Assembly: GCA_026710435.1 (NCBI GenBank)
Contig: JAPOQZ010000013.1
Span: 1-64,000 of the forward strand
Length of the DNA: 64,000 nucleotides
Direction: 5' to 3'
From: a bacterium
GTDB taxonomy: Bacteria > Actinomycetota > Acidimicrobiia > Spongiisociales > Spongiisociaceae
The notes beneath the pieces are model-generated. The model was not told where the DNA came from, searched no databases, and saw nothing but the letters and a program-made list of their open reading frames with translations. Shown piece after piece: positions 28,705 through 37,539 of this stretch; position 1 is the first letter of the stretch; every line of letters begins with the position of its first letter. A program made the position numbers and the translations under genes.

Positions 28705-30017
28705 GCGCCGACAACCGCCTCCTGGACTGGTATCAAGGCGTCGTTGACGAGTACCGCCGGATCACTCCCCGATCCGCGGCCCTGTTCGTCCGGGGCGGCG
28801 GCGTCCTACCCGGCGGGGACACCCGGTACTCGATCACCACGCGCCCCCACCCTCCCTACTTCGAGCGGGGAGAGGGCCCCTACATATGGGACGTGGATGG
28901 AAACCGCCGGCTCGACCTGAACAACAACTCCACCGCTCTTGTCCACGGCCATGCCCATCCCGACATCGTGGCGGCGGTCCGGTCCCAGGCGGGGTCGGGA
29001 ACCGCTTGGGGAGGCCACAACCCGACCGAGGTCGACTGGGCGAGCATTCTTTGCGAGCGAATCCCTTCGATCGATCGGGTGCGCTTCGCCAACTCAGGTA
29101 CCGAGGCCAACATGCACATGCTCAAGGTGGCCCGAGCATTCACGGGCCGCGACCTGGTCCTGAAGCTGGACGGCGCCTACCACGGAACGTACGACGGGTT
29201 CGAGTTCGCGTCCGCTCCGGCCGGAGACGGCATGGTGCCCAGCACCGGGGGAGTGCCCACCAATCTGTCCTCGAATGTCGTCCTGGGCGCCTGGGGCGAT
29301 ACGGATGGTGTCACCCGCCTGGTACGGGAGAAGGCCGACCAACTGGCCGCGGTGATCCTCACACCGTTCCGGTCTGCGGGCGGATTCGCCCATCCACCCG
29401 AGGGATTCCTGGAGAGGCTGCGCTCGGTGACAGCCGACGAAGGCGTGCTGCTCCTATTCGACGAGGTGATCTCCCTGCGGCTCGGGCTGGGAGGAGCGCA
29501 GGACCGCTACGGGGTGATACCCGACATGACGGCCCTTGGGAAGCTGATAGGGGGCGGGCTCCCGGTGGGCGCATTCGGCGGGAGGGCGGACATCATGGCC
29601 GTGACAGACCCGATGGGCGACATGAAGGTGGCCCTCGCGGGCACCTTCAACGCCAACCCGATGACCGCTGCCGCAGGGGTTGCGGGCTTGAAGCTCCTAA
29701 CCCCCGACGTCTACGAATGGATCGACCACCTAGGCCGTTTGCTCCGTGAGGGGTTGTCAGCAGCCGTGAACGAATGCGGTCTACCGCTCAGGGTCGAGGG
29801 TGGAGGCTCACTACTCAGCCTGGCATGCGAGCCGGAGGTTTCCCGACCGGACGTGGTGATGACCGGTCTCGCCCTAGCGTTTGCCAACCGGGGCTTCTTC
29901 GGCTTTCCATTCCTGTCCACCTCCTCGGTTATGAAAGAAAAACACATCAGATCCGTGCTACATGTAGCCGAACCCGTGTTGGACAGTTTATCCATTGCCT
30001 TGATGACTCATGAGTAA
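28701..30017 (+). CDS. Class III aminotransferase (GSA aminomutase-like)
   Basis: This 438-residue PLP enzyme resembles glutamate-1-semialdehyde 2,1-aminomutase and related class III transaminases. FANSGTEANMHMLKVARAFTGRD is the GSA-type signature, LLFDEVISLRLG holds the PLP-ring aspartate, and LGKLIGGGLPVGAFGG holds the Schiff-base lysine. Haem synthesis is unlikely to be its role, because it is coupled by a 4-base overlap to the phosphotriesterase-like gene and has a relic paralogue near the second copy of that gene. It may supply or remove an amino group in the same pathway. GC content falls sharply at its end. Confidence 0.87.
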   Translation: MSADNRLLDWYQGVVDEYRRITPRSAALFVRGGGVLPGGDTRYSITTRPHPPYFERGEGPYIWDVDGNRRLDLNNNSTALVHGHAHPDIVAAVRSQAGSGTAWGGHNPTEVDWASILCERIPSIDRVRFANSGTEANMHMLKVARAFTGRDLVLKLDGAYHGTYDGFEFASAPAGDGMVPSTGGVPTNLSSNVVLGAWGDTDGVTRLVREKADQLAAVILTPFRSAGGFAHPPEGFLERLRSVTADEGVLLLFDEVISLRLGLGGAQDRYGVIPDMTALGKLIGGGLPVGAFGGRADIMAVTDPMGDMKVALAGTFNANPMTAAAGVAGLKLLTPDVYEWIDHLGRLLREGLSAAVNECGLPLRVEGGGSLLSLACEPEVSRPDVVMTGLALAFANRGFFGFPFLSTSSVMKEKHIRSVLHVAEPVLDSLSIALMTHE

Positions 30018-30020
30018 CTA

Positions 30021-30665
30021 ATGGTGATACACGGCTCCTGGTGTAAGACTCGTATATGGCCGACAACTTGTATGTCGTGTGAGACCAGGGTCTGGTACTT
30101 TTCCTGTGAGTGTGGATCCCGAGTGTTTTTTGATGAACTCGGCCTTCCTTGGCCGATACATAACTGCGAGACTTCATGGCTACGAGACATCGAAAGGGTA
30201 ATCGAGTCTGATGGGAGTATTCGAATTGACTTGACCGAAAATATATCGGCAATAAGGCCTGCCATATATAGAAGTCAACCAAGGCTCTCCGACCTCTCAT
30301 CCTCAAGGGTTCGGTTGATTTCAATGGATCCTGTAGAGCCTTTAGAAGTACAGGAACTGTATGCTACACTAGAAGAGGTCACACACGGATCCACTATTAA
30401 GAGAGAGCTTGGACTGCCTGATACGGCTATAGTCTCCGCGTTTCTTCGAGATCTAGGATCGAGTTGGCAGAGAACCTTAGGACGTATCACCCTCCTGAAA
30501 ACCACTTCCAGTATTAGGCACATGGAGAAGTATATTGCAATGATCCCGGCCAGCTTGATTAATGACCATAGAAGTAAGGTGGGTAGTCAGGTTCATGTAA
30601 TCCTATCTTCGATAGGACTGTCCAGTAGGCAGGTATGGGTGTGTACCCACCTGTCGATAGAATAG
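30021..30665 (+). CDS. AT-rich unknown protein with zinc-ribbon-like N-terminus
   Basis: I do not know the function of this 214-residue protein. The N-terminus has Cys pairs and RVFFDELGLPWPIHNC, a motif I associate with bacterial proteins of unknown function whose short N-terminal domain has the form CxxC...RVFFDELGxPWPxHxC and probably binds zinc. The rest looks helical with no known fold. The gene is strikingly A+T-rich, full of ATA, AGA and TTA-like codons that are rare in the neighbours, so it was probably acquired from elsewhere. It starts 3 bp after the aminotransferase stop. The gap to the next gene (30666-30839) holds nothing recognised. Confidence 0.6.
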   Translation: MVIHGSWCKTRIWPTTCMSCETRVWYFSCECGSRVFFDELGLPWPIHNCETSWLRDIERVIESDGSIRIDLTENISAIRPAIYRSQPRLSDLSSSRVRLISMDPVEPLEVQELYATLEEVTHGSTIKRELGLPDTAIVSAFLRDLGSSWQRTLGRITLLKTTSSIRHMEKYIAMIPASLINDHRSKVGSQVHVILSSIGLSSRQVWVCTHLSIE

Positions 30666-30839
30666 ATTGAGGCTACTTGATAACTATTCGGCTGCAGTAG
30701 GTCAGGAAACGGATCAGTTGGAGCGATGTGACGACTGGGGATGAAGGTGAATCCGTTCGAGTCAGCTTCCCTCGGCAGGTGTGCTCCACCACTTCTAGCT
30801 AGCGCTCCGACGTGTCGGTTGATCACGTCGTGGACTGCT

Positions 30840-32201
30840 TCAGATCTCCAGGAGGGCCTGTTCGACTACCTCGGGGAGAGCGGGGTGGATGTAGTACTGG
30901 CCGCGGGCCATCTGGTCGATGGTTAGGTCGAAGTGCATGCCCTGGATGAGTTGTTGGATGAGGGTGGGTGCCTGGGGGCCGATGATGTGGGCGCCCAGTA
31001 GCCGGCGGGTCTCGACATGAGCGATGACCTTGGCCACGCTGTCGGTGTCCTCCATGGCCCAACCGTATGCAGCCGCGGCGTAGGGCTGGACGTGGCTCAC
31101 GTAGGGAATCTGCTTCTCCCGGCACTGCTGCTCCGTAAGGCCCACGCTGGCGATCTGTGGGTAGCCGAACACCGCGTGGGGGATGAAGCGATGGTCGACG
31201 GTGGCCGGAATGTCGGGGTTGGTGAGGTTGTGCCGTACGACACGGGCCTCGTGGTTGGCAACGTGTTTCAATTGGACGGGGTTCGTGATGTCACCCAGGG
31301 CCCATACCCCGTCGACGCTGGTTCGAAGTTGGTCGTCGGTGATCACGAAGCCGCGTCTGTCGACCTCGATCCCTCCCGCGGCCACGTCAAGCTGGTCGGA
31401 ATTGGGCCTCCGGCCGGTCGCAACCAGCAACTCATCGCCCCGCAACTCGGTGCGGTTCCCGGCCTCGTCGACCAGGCTGATCACCACTTCGGCTCCGTCC
31501 TGGCGGACCTCGATCAGCCGCGTGTGGGTACGCACATCGAAGCGGCGGGAGTAGGCGGCGGTGAACCGGCTGGAGATATCGTGGTCCTCTCGGCGCAGGA
31601 AGGTGTCACCCCTGAGCAGGAAGGTAACTTCCGAGCCGAACGCGCCCATGACACCGCCCAACTCGGCCGCGATGTAACCCGCCCCGATCACCAGCAGTTG
31701 CTCCGGCAGCCGGTCGAGACGCATGATCGAGTCCGAAGTGTGGTAGCCGCAGCCGGCCAGGCCGGGCACAGGGGGCACCATGGGCCGTCCTCCCGCCGCG
31801 ATGACGATCCGGTCGGCGGTTATGACATCGTCGCCTACCGCCAACTGCTTCGGTCCCACGAACCGCCCGGACTCGGCGTACACGGTCACGTTGGGAAGTT
31901 CCTCCCGGTAGACACGGCCTCCCTCGGCGATCAGGTCGATCCGGCCGAATACACGGTCACGGATGGCGGGCCAGTCGGCGCCTTCGAAACGGGTGCTGAC
32001 GCCCAGTCGTTCGCTGTCGGACGCCAACTCGGCCATCTCCGCCGCGTAGACGAACATCTTGGAAGGTATACAACCCACGTTCAGGCAGGTACCCCCGAAA
32101 CGATCCCGCTCCACGATTGCAACGTCCCAGTCGTCGTGTTCGGGTCCGATCACCGAATTGCCCGAGCCGGTGCCGATGATCATCAGGTCGAAGTTACGCA
32201 T
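30840..32201 (-). CDS. mtr: Mycothione reductase
   Basis: This FAD- and NADPH-dependent disulfide reductase recycles mycothione (oxidised mycothiol) and keeps the cytoplasm reduced. The 453 residues have FDLMIIGTGSGNSV, the redox-active GGTCLNVGCIPSKMFVYAAE pair of cysteines, the NADPH motif LLVIGAGYIAAELGG, and the C-terminal YYIHPALPEVVEQAL with the His-Glu catalytic dyad. The start at 32201 (MRNFDLMIIGTGSGN) matches the family; a longer frame to 32288 is unlikely. A TAGGGT box about 10 bases upstream may give a short or absent leader. With the Mca-like gene at 61658, it indicates mycothiol use. Confidence 0.92.
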   Translation of the reverse strand: MRNFDLMIIGTGSGNSVIGPEHDDWDVAIVERDRFGGTCLNVGCIPSKMFVYAAEMAELASDSERLGVSTRFEGADWPAIRDRVFGRIDLIAEGGRVYREELPNVTVYAESGRFVGPKQLAVGDDVITADRIVIAAGGRPMVPPVPGLAGCGYHTSDSIMRLDRLPEQLLVIGAGYIAAELGGVMGAFGSEVTFLLRGDTFLRREDHDISSRFTAAYSRRFDVRTHTRLIEVRQDGAEVVISLVDEAGNRTELRGDELLVATGRRPNSDQLDVAAGGIEVDRRGFVITDDQLRTSVDGVWALGDITNPVQLKHVANHEARVVRHNLTNPDIPATVDHRFIPHAVFGYPQIASVGLTEQQCREKQIPYVSHVQPYAAAAYGWAMEDTDSVAKVIAHVETRRLLGAHIIGPQAPTLIQQLIQGMHFDLTIDQMARGQYYIHPALPEVVEQALLEI

Positions 32202-32352
32202 TGCGTCCGGCACCCTAGCAGTGTGTCCGAACCGAGGGAGTCCCGACCGCGTCATACCAGCGAACAGCGCCTGTTCCGGATCAGCCACACCTGCCAGTCT
32301 GATCGTTGCGCCGGATTGGCAGGTCGGCTCGATGATGCGACGCCGGGCAGAA

Positions 32353-32368
32353 TACCTGACGTCAGGTA
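32353..32368. promoter_or_regulatory. Palindromic operator before the AbiE-like pair
   Basis: TACCTGACGTCAGGTA is a perfect 16-bp palindrome 15 bp before the ATG of the first gene of the pair. The following TAAGAT or TATGTA could be the -10 box, so a protein bound here would block transcription, as in self-regulated toxin-antitoxin operons. Confidence 0.55.
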
Positions 32369-32383
32369 AGATATGTATTGAGG

Positions 32384-32626
32384 ATGAGACGTGTACCTGA
32401 GAGGTTCTGGAAGTCTTTCTGGAACCACCCCGACCCCGGCCTACTCCGGCTGCCCGGGGACGCAGACTACGTTGCCGGACGGATGTTCAACGGCCCCTGG
32501 CCGGACGCAGCCGTCTGGGCATCGGTGCACCTACCAATCGAGGCGCTCGAATACTGCCTGACCTTACGTTCTACCAAGCCGGTCACACGAGACCTGATCG
32601 TCAACGCCCTCAATGCCCGTCGCTGA
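32384..32626 (+). CDS. Putative antitoxin partner (DUF6922-like)
   Basis: This 80-residue protein has PERFWKSFWNHPDPGLLRLPGDADYVAGRMF, a layout like the small DUF6922-type proteins (FWD..P..L....D..YII.RVL) that are paired with AbiEii-type nucleotidyltransferase toxins. The second half is helical (LPIEALEYCLTLRSTKPVTRDLIVNAL). I chose ATG 32384; a TTG 6 bases earlier is possible. It overlaps the toxin gene by 14 bases. A 16-bp palindrome directly upstream suggests self-repression. Confidence 0.65.
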   Translation: MRRVPERFWKSFWNHPDPGLLRLPGDADYVAGRMFNGPWPDAAVWASVHLPIEALEYCLTLRSTKPVTRDLIVNALNARR

Positions 32627-33266
32627 CGGCGTCCTGACCTCCGCCATGGTGGAGATATGGGACTTGGTCGGATCCTTGTCGCCGGCTTCAGGGGAACTCA
32701 TGGGCGGGACGGCTCTGGCAGTACATCTGGAGCATCGACAGTCGGAGGACCTAGACATATTCGTCCACCGTCCTTTCGATCCCTTGATCTTGCTCGAGCG
32801 CCTACAGGAACATGGTCCGGTGGAAGCCGACTACTTGTCGGAGGGCACGCTGAACTGTTTCTTCGAAAATGTGAAACTTCAGTTCCTCGTAGCTACCGGG
32901 CAGCAACGTATCGAACGTGGCCGCATGGTTGGGGAGATGGCGGTTGGCTCGTTCCCGGACGTAGTCGCAACCAAACTCAAGGTTGTGGGAGACCGGGGGG
33001 AATTACGCGACTACTACGACCTGATGTGCATCGAAGTGATGGGCGATACAGACGTCATGGCGATGCTGGACTGGTATTGCCTGCGATACGGACTGAGCAG
33101 CACGCACCAAAGCGTCTATCACATCGTCCGGGCCCTGGGCTCCTTCAACGATGTGGCCGATGATCCGTGGCTCTCGGCAAGCCTTGGCAAGCCGGGATTG
33201 TTGGATGCTGTAGCTGAGTACTGGCAACATCGCCAGCCGGAGATTGCCAGGGTACTGTTTCGGTGA
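32613..33266 (+). CDS. AbiEii/AbiGii-type nucleotidyltransferase toxin
   Basis: This 217-residue protein carries GELMGGTALAVHLEHRQSEDLDIFVHRPFD, the GG-x-ALA-x-H-R-S-x-DxDxF signature of the DNA polymerase beta-like nucleotidyltransferase domain in AbiEii toxins. Such toxins are part of phage-abortive systems and modify tRNA or other nucleic acid targets. The acidic pair (D-L-D) that binds Mg2+ is present. The second half (FPDVVATKLKVVGDRGELRDYYDLMCIEV) is the typical C-terminal helical part. It overlaps its partner gene by 14 bases, so the pair is a toxin-antitoxin unit by gene order. Size is on the small side for the family. Confidence 0.8.
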   Translation: MPVADGVLTSAMVEIWDLVGSLSPASGELMGGTALAVHLEHRQSEDLDIFVHRPFDPLILLERLQEHGPVEADYLSEGTLNCFFENVKLQFLVATGQQRIERGRMVGEMAVGSFPDVVATKLKVVGDRGELRDYYDLMCIEVMGDTDVMAMLDWYCLRYGLSSTHQSVYHIVRALGSFNDVADDPWLSASLGKPGLLDAVAEYWQHRQPEIARVLFR

Positions 33267-33304
33267 CCTCGACCCTCCTAGGGGCGGGCCGGTTGGTCTG
33301 CCGG

Positions 33305-34344
33305 TTAGTTCCTCGAGGGCTTCATGCGGGCTACGTGTCCCCGGCGGGTTCCGGTAGGGCCGTTCGGGTCAACGGCCACCGCGCCCCCGACGATCACCCA
33401 TTCAATACCCGAAGGGGATAGTTCAGGCGCGTCGTAGGTCGCTCGGTCGATCACCGTATCCGGGTCGAAAGCGACCAAGTCGGCCCGCTGTCCCGGCGCG
33501 ATCTCGCCGCGGTTCTCCAGCCCGACCCGCCGGGCGGCCCGGAACGACAGCCGGGCGATGGCTTCACGTACCGTGACGATGCGGTCCCTGATGGCGTAGC
33601 GGCCCAGGAACCGGGGTGCGGTGCCCCACAGCCGTGGATGTGGCGAGGCGGCGAAGACGGCATCGCTGCCCACCAGCATGGCCGGGTGACGGGCGATGTC
33701 CTTGACGAGGGACTCGTCCGCGTAGTGGAGGATGACCGACCTCGTCGGTGCTGGCGTAGGCGCCCGGCGTGTACACCAGGCCGAAGGAGATTCCCCAAGC
33801 GCCCGCCTCTATTCCCGTTGCGACCTCGCGCTTCGTGGCACGAAGCTCGCCGTCGTCCGTTGCCCGCTGCGCCCCCCCGAGGACGGCGTCGCGCACCGCC
33901 CCATGGGGGACGAAGGGACACAGCGTGATGGCTGGGCGCGTACGGTCCAGTTCGTCCAGGTACTCGCCGATCGACCGCTAGGGCCACTCGGGGGGACCGG
34001 GGCCTTCGGACAGAGCCAGTTGCGTCATCCGGTCGGTGAGCCGCTTATTCGTAACGGGTGCGGGACCCATCCCGTCGGGGTTTATTAGTTAGTTCCGTGG
34101 TGAAGCCTTGGAGCAGTTTCGGGGTCAGGAGCGGATCCTCGAATGAGCGCAGGGCGCTATGAGCGTGCATGTCCACGAACCCCGGCACCAGCGATAGCCC
34201 ACCGAGGTCGACGGTCCGGTCCGTCTCGGGCCGCAGGTCGGTACCCACCGCTACTATGACGCCGTTGTCGATTGCGACATCTCCCGGCCAAGGCTCGGCA
34301 TCGCCGGGGAAGATCGTCGCATTCCGCAGGAGAAGGTTGACCAT
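33305..34344 (-). pseudogene. Decayed N-acyl-D-amino-acid deacylase
   Basis: The N-terminal part (34344-34045) reads LLLRNATIFPGDAEPWPGDVAI and FVDMHAHSAL, the first metal site of the D-aminoacylase family. The frame then shifts near 34085. The next part (NGMGPAPVTNKRLTDRM) meets a TAG at about 33978-33980 where a Trp is expected, then continues as SIGEYLDELDRTRPAITLCPF and GAWGISFGLVYTPGAYASTDE. A further shift and an internal gap near 33740 follow, and the end (MLVGSDAVFAASPHPRLWGTAPRFLGRYA) is in another frame. About 180-200 residues are missing compared with the usual ~530, so the gene is dead. Confidence 0.8.
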
Positions 34345-34373
34345 CCGCCGAGCCTACCGGGGAGAAGCTCGCG

Positions 34374-35948
34374 ATGACCGGCGTCGAGGCACTGATCGAA
34401 TCGCTCCGGGCGAACGGTGTTCGGCATGTCTTCGGCATTCCCAGCACCCATACGCTCGAGATCTACCGCGCGCTGGGCAAGGCGCCCGACATCGCGCACA
34501 TCACCACCACTCACGAGCAGGGCGCCGCCTTCATGGCGGATGGCTACGCGAGGGCGACCGGTAGGCCGGGGGTGTGCATCGTCACGACCGGTCCGGGGGT
34601 TACGAACGCTGCCACCGCGATCGCCGAGGCCTACTCCGACTCCGTCCCGGTGCTGTGCATCACGGCCCACATCGTAAGCGAGGACATCGGGCGCGGTCGT
34701 GGCCACTCCCACGAGCTCCGTTCCCAGGAGAGCGTGCTGGAGGGCATCACCGACGAGAACCGGCTCATCCTGTCGCCTGATCAAGTGGGAGAAGCCACAC
34801 ACGACGCGTTCCGCAGGTTCGGGAGCAGGCGGCCCCGGCCGGTGTGTTTGGCCATTCCCGTAGACGTGCAGGAAGCGGCAACCACAATCCCGATCCCGGA
34901 CGCGTCGGCCCACAACCCTCCCGCTCCCGATGCGGACGCGCTGGAACGGGTCTCCGATCTGCTCGATTCGGCTGCAACTCCGGCGATCATCGCGGGTGGG
35001 GGAGCGCAGGATGCTGCCAAGGAGTTGCTGGCGCTCGCCGAGCGTCTGGACGCGCCGGTAGTGACCACGCTCAACGGGAAGGGAATCGTCCCGAGCTACC
35101 ACCCCCTAGAGGCTTCGCTGGTGATATACCGCTCGGTGGTGCGTTTCCTCGAAGAGTGTGACGTGGTCCTGGCTGTGGGGACCGAACTCAGTCCGGCGGA
35201 CTTCTGGACGGGACCGCTGGAACTGGGCGGCAAGCTGGTGCAGGTGGACATAGATCCGGACCAGATCGGGCGTAATCATGCGGTGGACCAAGCAGTAGCG
35301 GGGGATGCAAGGGCGACGCTGAAAGTGATGCTCGACTCCGGGGTGGGAGCGGGATCGCGGTCGGGTGCCTCCCGAGCCGAATACGTGCGCGGTGTGGCGG
35401 AGAAGGAGGCCCTGAACATGGGCCGCCCCTACCTTCCCTGGGTCCGAGCCCTGCGCAGGGCGATGCCCGAGGAGTCCTCCCTCGCTCTCGATGTGGCGAT
35501 GGTGGCCGGATTCGGGGCCTATCCCTTCTACGGACTCCCGGGGCCGAGGACATGGATGAATCCGTCCGGACTCGGCACGCTGGGATACGCACTGCCGGCA
35601 GCAATCGGCGCCAAGGTCGCCCGGCCGGAGCGCGCGGTGGCGGCACTCGTGGGAGACGGCGGTTTCATGTTCACAATGTCCGAGTTGATGGTGGCTGTGC
35701 AACACCGGCTGGCCCTCCCGGTGGTCATCTGGAACGACCGGGCCTTCGGGGAAATAGGCCGCCTGATGCGTGAACGCGGGTACGAGCCGTTCGCCACCGA
35801 TCTCCACGTCCCGGACCTGGCAACCCTGGCGACCGCCTACGGTGCATCGTTCGCGCGGGCCTACGAGCCCGACGATCTGGTGACTGCCGTGGAGGGTGCC
35901 CTTGTGGCGGATGGCCCGACGTTGGTCGAGGTCCCTGCATGGACCTGA
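34374..35948 (+). CDS. Thiamine-diphosphate enzyme (acetolactate synthase / AruI-like)
   Basis: This 524-residue enzyme has all three ThDP domains. The N-terminal PYR domain has HEQGAAFMADGYARATGRPGVC with the catalytic glutamate. The middle domain includes GGGAQDAAKELLALAERL. The C-terminal PP domain has VGDGGFMFTMSELMVAVQ, then IWNDRAFG, giving the GDG...N Mg-ThDP motif. It resembles acetolactate synthase large subunits and 5-guanidino-2-oxopentanoate decarboxylase (AruI) about equally; no small regulatory subunit gene is near, which favours a decarboxylase or lyase role. It overlaps the next gene by 10 bases. Confidence 0.8.
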   Translation: MTGVEALIESLRANGVRHVFGIPSTHTLEIYRALGKAPDIAHITTTHEQGAAFMADGYARATGRPGVCIVTTGPGVTNAATAIAEAYSDSVPVLCITAHIVSEDIGRGRGHSHELRSQESVLEGITDENRLILSPDQVGEATHDAFRRFGSRRPRPVCLAIPVDVQEAATTIPIPDASAHNPPAPDADALERVSDLLDSAATPAIIAGGGAQDAAKELLALAERLDAPVVTTLNGKGIVPSYHPLEASLVIYRSVVRFLEECDVVLAVGTELSPADFWTGPLELGGKLVQVDIDPDQIGRNHAVDQAVAGDARATLKVMLDSGVGAGSRSGASRAEYVRGVAEKEALNMGRPYLPWVRALRRAMPEESSLALDVAMVAGFGAYPFYGLPGPRTWMNPSGLGTLGYALPAAIGAKVARPERAVAALVGDGGFMFTMSELMVAVQHRLALPVVIWNDRAFGEIGRLMRERGYEPFATDLHVPDLATLATAYGASFARAYEPDDLVTAVEGALVADGPTLVEVPAWT

Positions 35949-37084
35949 CCGAGCGTTTCCGGTCCCTGTTTCCTATCACCGAGACCCGCGCGTACCTGTT
36001 CGCCGGAGGTCTTGCCCCGGCTGCGATTCCCGTGAAGGCGGCTCTCGACCGGTGGTCCGATCGATGGATGCTCGATCCGGCTTACCACCGGGCTCGGTAC
36101 TTCGACGAATGGGAGATCCTGAAGGGTCGCCTGGCAGCCGTGCTGGGTGCCGACCCTGACGAGATTGCCATCGTCGACAACACCTCGCGCGGGTCGAACC
36201 TGGCGGTCCAGATGATCGAACCCCCTCCCGGCGCCAACATCGTCACGGATCCGACCTCCCATCCGAGCGCGGTCTGGCCCTGGCTGCTGCCCAAACGCGA
36301 CCCGGTCGAGATCCGGTCGGTTCCCGATGGCCCTTCCTCCACCTGGATGGCGGGAATAGAGAGCCTCGTGGATGAGAACACCATCGCGGTGCTCGTCTCA
36401 CATGTGGATGCCCGGACCGGATTCCGGCACGACCTCCGTAGGCTTGCCGACCTCACCCATGGTTGTGGCGGCTACCTCATCGTCGACGCCGCCCAGTCGG
36501 CCGGCGCCGTCCCCATCGAGGCGGAGGCCGACGGGGTCGACTTCGTCAGCGGCACCCTGATGAAGTGGTTGCTGGGTCCACCGGGTCTCGGATTCCTTTA
36601 CGCGCGCCGCGACCATGTCGAGTCCATGGCGCCACCCCACGTCGGATACGTGGGCGCCTACTGGGAGAGCGGGCCGGACGATCGCGGCAGCCTCGCGTTC
36701 CGCCCCGGCGCACTACGCCACGAAATAGGCCTGGCGGACCTCCCCGGCATCGCAGCGGCGAGTAAGGGACTGGAAGTCATCCTCGAGGCCGGCATCGTGG
36801 GTATCGAACGTCACGTCCTCGACCTGACCGGCAGGATGATCGACGGATTGGCCGAGCGGGGGATCCGTGTACTGACGCCGGCGAGCCGCGCCGAGCGCGG
36901 TGGGGTAGTGGCCTTCCACTTCACCGGCGCTGTATCGCTGGCCCGGTACCTTCGAGGGATCGGCGTGGACGTGTGGGGGTACGCGGAGGACGATCGGATG
37001 CGGGCCGACCCCCACCTCTACAATGTGCCGGACGACGTCGACCGCCTGCTCAAGGGAATAGACGAGTATCGCCGCCGGAGCTGA
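35939..37084 (+). CDS. Class V aminotransferase-fold PLP enzyme
   Basis: This 381-residue PLP enzyme has the class V layout: NTSRGSNLAVQMI, LVSHVDARTGFRHDL, the PLP-ring motif YLIVDAAQSAGAVPIE, and GTLMKWLLGPPGLGFLYARRDH with the Schiff-base lysine. The family includes cysteine desulfurases, isopenicillin-N epimerase-like enzymes and kynureninases; the active-site sequence does not decide among them. It overlaps the ThDP enzyme gene, so the two probably act on related substrates. It is distinct from the partial class V enzyme at the end of the window. Confidence 0.82.
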   Translation: MDLTERFRSLFPITETRAYLFAGGLAPAAIPVKAALDRWSDRWMLDPAYHRARYFDEWEILKGRLAAVLGADPDEIAIVDNTSRGSNLAVQMIEPPPGANIVTDPTSHPSAVWPWLLPKRDPVEIRSVPDGPSSTWMAGIESLVDENTIAVLVSHVDARTGFRHDLRRLADLTHGCGGYLIVDAAQSAGAVPIEAEADGVDFVSGTLMKWLLGPPGLGFLYARRDHVESMAPPHVGYVGAYWESGPDDRGSLAFRPGALRHEIGLADLPGIAAASKGLEVILEAGIVGIERHVLDLTGRMIDGLAERGIRVLTPASRAERGGVVAFHFTGAVSLARYLRGIGVDVWGYAEDDRMRADPHLYNVPDDVDRLLKGIDEYRRRS

Positions 37085-37539
37085 ATGGCCGGATCCGGAT
37101 TCAATCGCTCCCTCACTCCGGTATCCAGGAGCATCAGCTACCCCGAGTCCGCCTGCTATCCACAGAGTGTTCGTCAGGAAACGAGGGTTGGAGGCGAGCC
37201 CGTACTGTTCGCGTCCCAAAGCCGGTGAGGAAGACCACTCGAACATCTCCGGGTCACGAGAGTCGCTCCCATGGAGTCCTCCCGTTCGGCCCGCCCCCTC
37301 CACCCCCGTGCCCGGGATTGCAACGCGTCGTGTCCACGCCTCTGTCAGTGGTGCGGCTCCTGCCGCGATATACCCCCGTCGGGGCCATCGAGACGACGTC
37401 GCTTCCTCGAAGCCACCGTCTGGTGGTATCACCTACCATGCGATCGGGGCGTGACAGAGTCAATACCCTTGTGTGCGTAGCTTTGGCGAGGCGGGCCCGG
37501 CCTGAAGGTCACGGTCGCCCCATATCCGGGAAGGGACCT
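37085..37539. other. Gap of 455 bp, no recognisable gene
   Basis: Open frames exist on both strands but none has family motifs. The minus strand from about 37260 to 37090 reads like a worn coding remnant (FEWSS...YGLASNPRFLTNTLW), which I could not place. AAGGGA at 37531 is the ribosome site of the SDR gene that follows. Confidence 0.35.

Noticed and set aside
33267-33281. CCCTCCTAG at 33273-33281, like a MITE right end
   Set aside because: Only 9 matching bases and no inner blocks; not enough for a repeat call.
36713-37432. 239-codon minus-strand frame overlapping the class V aminotransferase gene
   Set aside because: Most of it is the shadow of the plus-strand gene; the non-overlapping part has no family motif.
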